Part shown: one piece after another, positions 63,901-64,000 of the stretch
Position numbering within the stretch: position 1 is the stretch's first letter
Layout of the letters: every line of letters begins with the position of its first letter
The notes under the pieces: generated by a model
Told to the model about the DNA's origin: nothing
The model's input: only the letters and a program-made list of their open reading frames with translations
The model's database searches: none
Translations under genes and position numbers: made by a program
Assembly (NCBI GenBank): GCA_963931085.1
Contig: OZ006973.1
Span: 1,674,001 to 1,738,000, forward strand
Length of the DNA stretch: 64,000 bases
Reading direction: 5' to 3'
DNA from: UMGS1994 sp944386155
Lineage (GTDB): Bacteria > Bacillota > Clostridia > TANB77 > CAG-508

Positions 63901-64000
63901 TCTACAGATCCATAACTTGAAGAAATTCTTACTCCATGTCCACTACAAAATTGTGGATAAAAATATCCATTTCTTTTTTGTGTTATGTGTTCAAAACAAC
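57936..64000 (-). CDS. Giant SdrD-B-type surface protein 3 with candidate thioester head (N-terminus outside window)
   Basis: The frame is open to the window end; the ATG at 63575 is internal. About 2,020 residues are visible. The codons above 63575 encode FCSGHG (Cys at 63945-63947) and TPAEAYVLTE, and VQVAWW (Gln at 63540-63542) follows, matching the candidate thioester pair of the two paralogues. A Cys/His-rich stretch (62560-62765, CSQHRYVHE...CHEHEHVSW) comes next. SdrD-B-like domains lie at ~62450-62040 (AGFAWVEGIAYEKG) and ~60330-60000 (RRIDGTVWEDKDSSDAEG). The C-terminal blocks NLAEVLVYSNTVGRR and EYVTFTEPTG precede a membrane helix (~58045-57985) and a charged tail; no LPXTG. Signal peptide, promoter and any DUF11 partner gene lie beyond 64000. 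Adhesin role inferred. Confidence 0.87.
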   Translation of the reverse strand, partial: CFEHITQKRNGYFYPQFCSGHGVRISSSYGSVDYSTGVPVGYIDTSVRREDSTDQGRHLAVLYSAQFNTGTTIGKGDEEYVVTVVETSEKEQKPSAEAGLSQALALGRGIWGENIQTITFGYYTNAGPENATPAEAYVLTEMDQNLDNYSYVQVAWWRVKTESNSSAGEPTGDGNEGIVEGGGNYDENDTNPDNIYRPPEDTNITDKGIALYEEAMAFQGYILEVAGETNGAAMKNRYRGQVFDINYADVVEEIDTSDIDVLYDSKTNTYRIGPMSVNYIRAGAKYGVRKAVDFAGISKAKLTVKDVDGSTRELKLDQSYYNGSKGFRIVYDHERVMKYYDVNDYSEYVKDQNFYYPYPYPDEEFYIEIDYMDDIASVEEFKFDFHWTNGGAQYENLMTASAYIINWEVNAEYKETVGHQDDYCSQHRYVHEYNSDGDHSGCHWEGKDNCHEHEHVSWTHTYYTWAQYKSHTTIQSQPFSCGLYATIVDFDPNYGDGTPTVGGGDAVAVTAGGWDLTTEIAGFAWVEGIAYEKGVVVSKGDSKWSEDVGEHGEKDKRKKNIEVRVMRVVYDKNGDSYTEVRRELAHAYKTKTIEEDGTITLTDEYDWGNTKLYTDDNGEYKVYLKIPSVEDKTENQMVSYDIEFIYDGQTYETVEYLVSTEADNAEDKLAIFQQVSEDSKTSGTLDYSKFKDDSYVIENTSTSDTNTPVASGRNEIPLGRPNFDLNYEEVYGANPISDDKSTIGAANGDEGEKQLKYDGKMYSEFLEEVGDTGGGLSGEEDRIVSELDTEDDNEYVYEQYQLASRTSTASLLLPYTDRIYIRHYSDETATDDLKEYAQLYESQGRVLDGEESWYFPVYEYFHQINLGLIDREDVDLSVSKDLYKSEVVVNQQEVTYKYSTLRDYENEDNAEYLNTLLEIQNIHQKYELGLYAADFYYRSNVYEEAGTQVGDMIKEWKDGTELKMYVTYKMSVYNDSETAKVSVNEIIDFHDSSFTLVQEDEYADVIDTEGHKYSKLVAEAPYYRIYSLMESELTSSIYHYNSKEDIAEDSLSRAEASGQQVIQETIPSGSWVIDTQTYGDGAYKKATLDMFNHDSGNEGFKLSPGEKIELFVTYEIDKEGYEDATEESYSSASEKTREKLLGGKNNVIEVGNYTTFYTKEGIRFNTSAYKEGDISGQVDADSAPDNINFNKTVKDEDGDVTLDKKWFDDDADSAPVYRIYIREGDEERRIDGTVWEDKDSSDAEGFDTATADGIRQDSEPLIEGVTVSLVEKIRIPKDPESSGDDENNPYLEYEFVWPENISSVMEGYNPITRTDQNGGYGFRNFTSGVYAVRFEYGNTVDTIEYNGQDYENTAYQTGMTNKTSSDETEQENCDSLYQLGEATLNNEWHDLGKNEAAKELEEAKVSDARDYEPQRLRVIAYSRTINNSVAEILATNERNNGKQQELMDATAMVANTAKLNFEVERSSEIDYEKYNNDDQSIKVVKGVSKEQIENIEDTQQETQKYYAKGIDFGIEDRAQNSIQLDKYLKQIELTKENGNEVILRVDIDDNEAIIYDSENTVNPSRILALSQSGGVQGFKYITMESDYFNDLTVTLTYRMDVVNESEVDWTSENLSKVYTFEELNDLADEIEGTVDPSASTSEYTAIAKGEGISYGEYAGYYYYTNEVIDKNTKQATVPKKSEADIEYKDAVVKTTVDMLVDYIDPDISLAESSASFAEEGAWENSFNYENFVTTERVRTLEGLISEDSYTVDQGNIYLQDNNGNLYISESKSNIAISANDAIERKDRPYIKYERKASGAKQVDSTGWDFVKSEQNVPYSYSYKVESSKGSIDSIYNRTLTKELEPIGYSGEENAKGEIFIDTSVTVNSSNSADNMNYDNLAEVLVYSNTVGRRTFMENEFDSEEHKTIASPSDENIPTIPGNANEIAKLENSNATSQGGGIWNAGHTSNLAKTSKTNLAEIDGDATEYVTFTEPTGIKYVEAKKAKYMIIVLSIMGVLSLGVVGVTVKLVIDKRKLLGEE

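Noticed and set aside
5716..64000. LPXTG sorting signals and a sortase gene
   Set aside because: None of the C-termini carries LPXTG or a close xPxTG form, and no sortase-like gene is in the window.

Overview
The window is AT-rich, has strong SD sequences, U-tailed hairpin terminators and consensus sigma-A-type promoters. It carries Gram-positive-type proteins (LemA, a G5/lysozyme-like wall protein, a CmpB-family membrane protein, Cna-B/MucBP/SdrD-B surface proteins). This points to a low-GC Bacillota, most likely a member of the Clostridia. The species cannot be told from the sequence, and no rRNA, tRNA, CRISPR array, transposase or phage gene was seen.

Left flank (1-5655): on the minus strand lie a partial membrane-anchored protein, a receiver-GGDEF protein, a CmpB-family membrane protein, a membrane-anchored Ig-like protein and a DUF348/G5/lysozyme-like wall protein. 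Most have their own promoter or terminator. LemA (5001-5552) is the only plus-strand gene. It faces the giant genes across a bidirectional terminator.

Surface-protein island (5716-64000, all minus strand): about 58 kb holds seven giant exported genes (counting one gene split by a stop codon) and one small sirtuin. In transcription order they are: (i) a 5'-truncated SdrD-B protein (57936-64000); (ii) a two-gene operon of a DUF11/SdrD-B protein (52340-57403) followed by a large SdrD-B protein (43734-52349); (iii) a Sir2 deacylase (42810-43532); (iv) a fibro-slime/Cna-B/MucBP protein (32035-42381) interrupted by one in-frame TAG; (v) a 4,996-residue fibro-slime/MucBP protein (16561-31551); (vi) a second copy of the two-gene operon (11066-16174 and 5716-11064). 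Almost every unit ends in a strong hairpin terminator.

How they may work together (inference): the proteins look like long wall-spanning fibres. Each has an N-terminal export segment, many Ig-like stalk domains (several of the Cna-B type known to form Lys-Asn isopeptide bonds), and a C-terminal membrane helix preceded by a conserved TG motif that is not LPXTG. The three large SdrD-B proteins share an N-terminal Cys and a downstream VQxAWW motif. These resemble the Cys-Gln pair of thioester adhesin domains, so this may be a family of covalently attaching adhesins.

Main points to check: the candidate thioester heads; the Trp-to-amber codon at 35197; the exact 1,875-bp tandem units with a 3,750-bp higher-order pattern and a 509-bp identical block; the TG/transmembrane tail signals; a degenerate SGNH domain inserted in one paralogue; and DnaA-box-like TGTGGA motifs in the long intergenic spacers.
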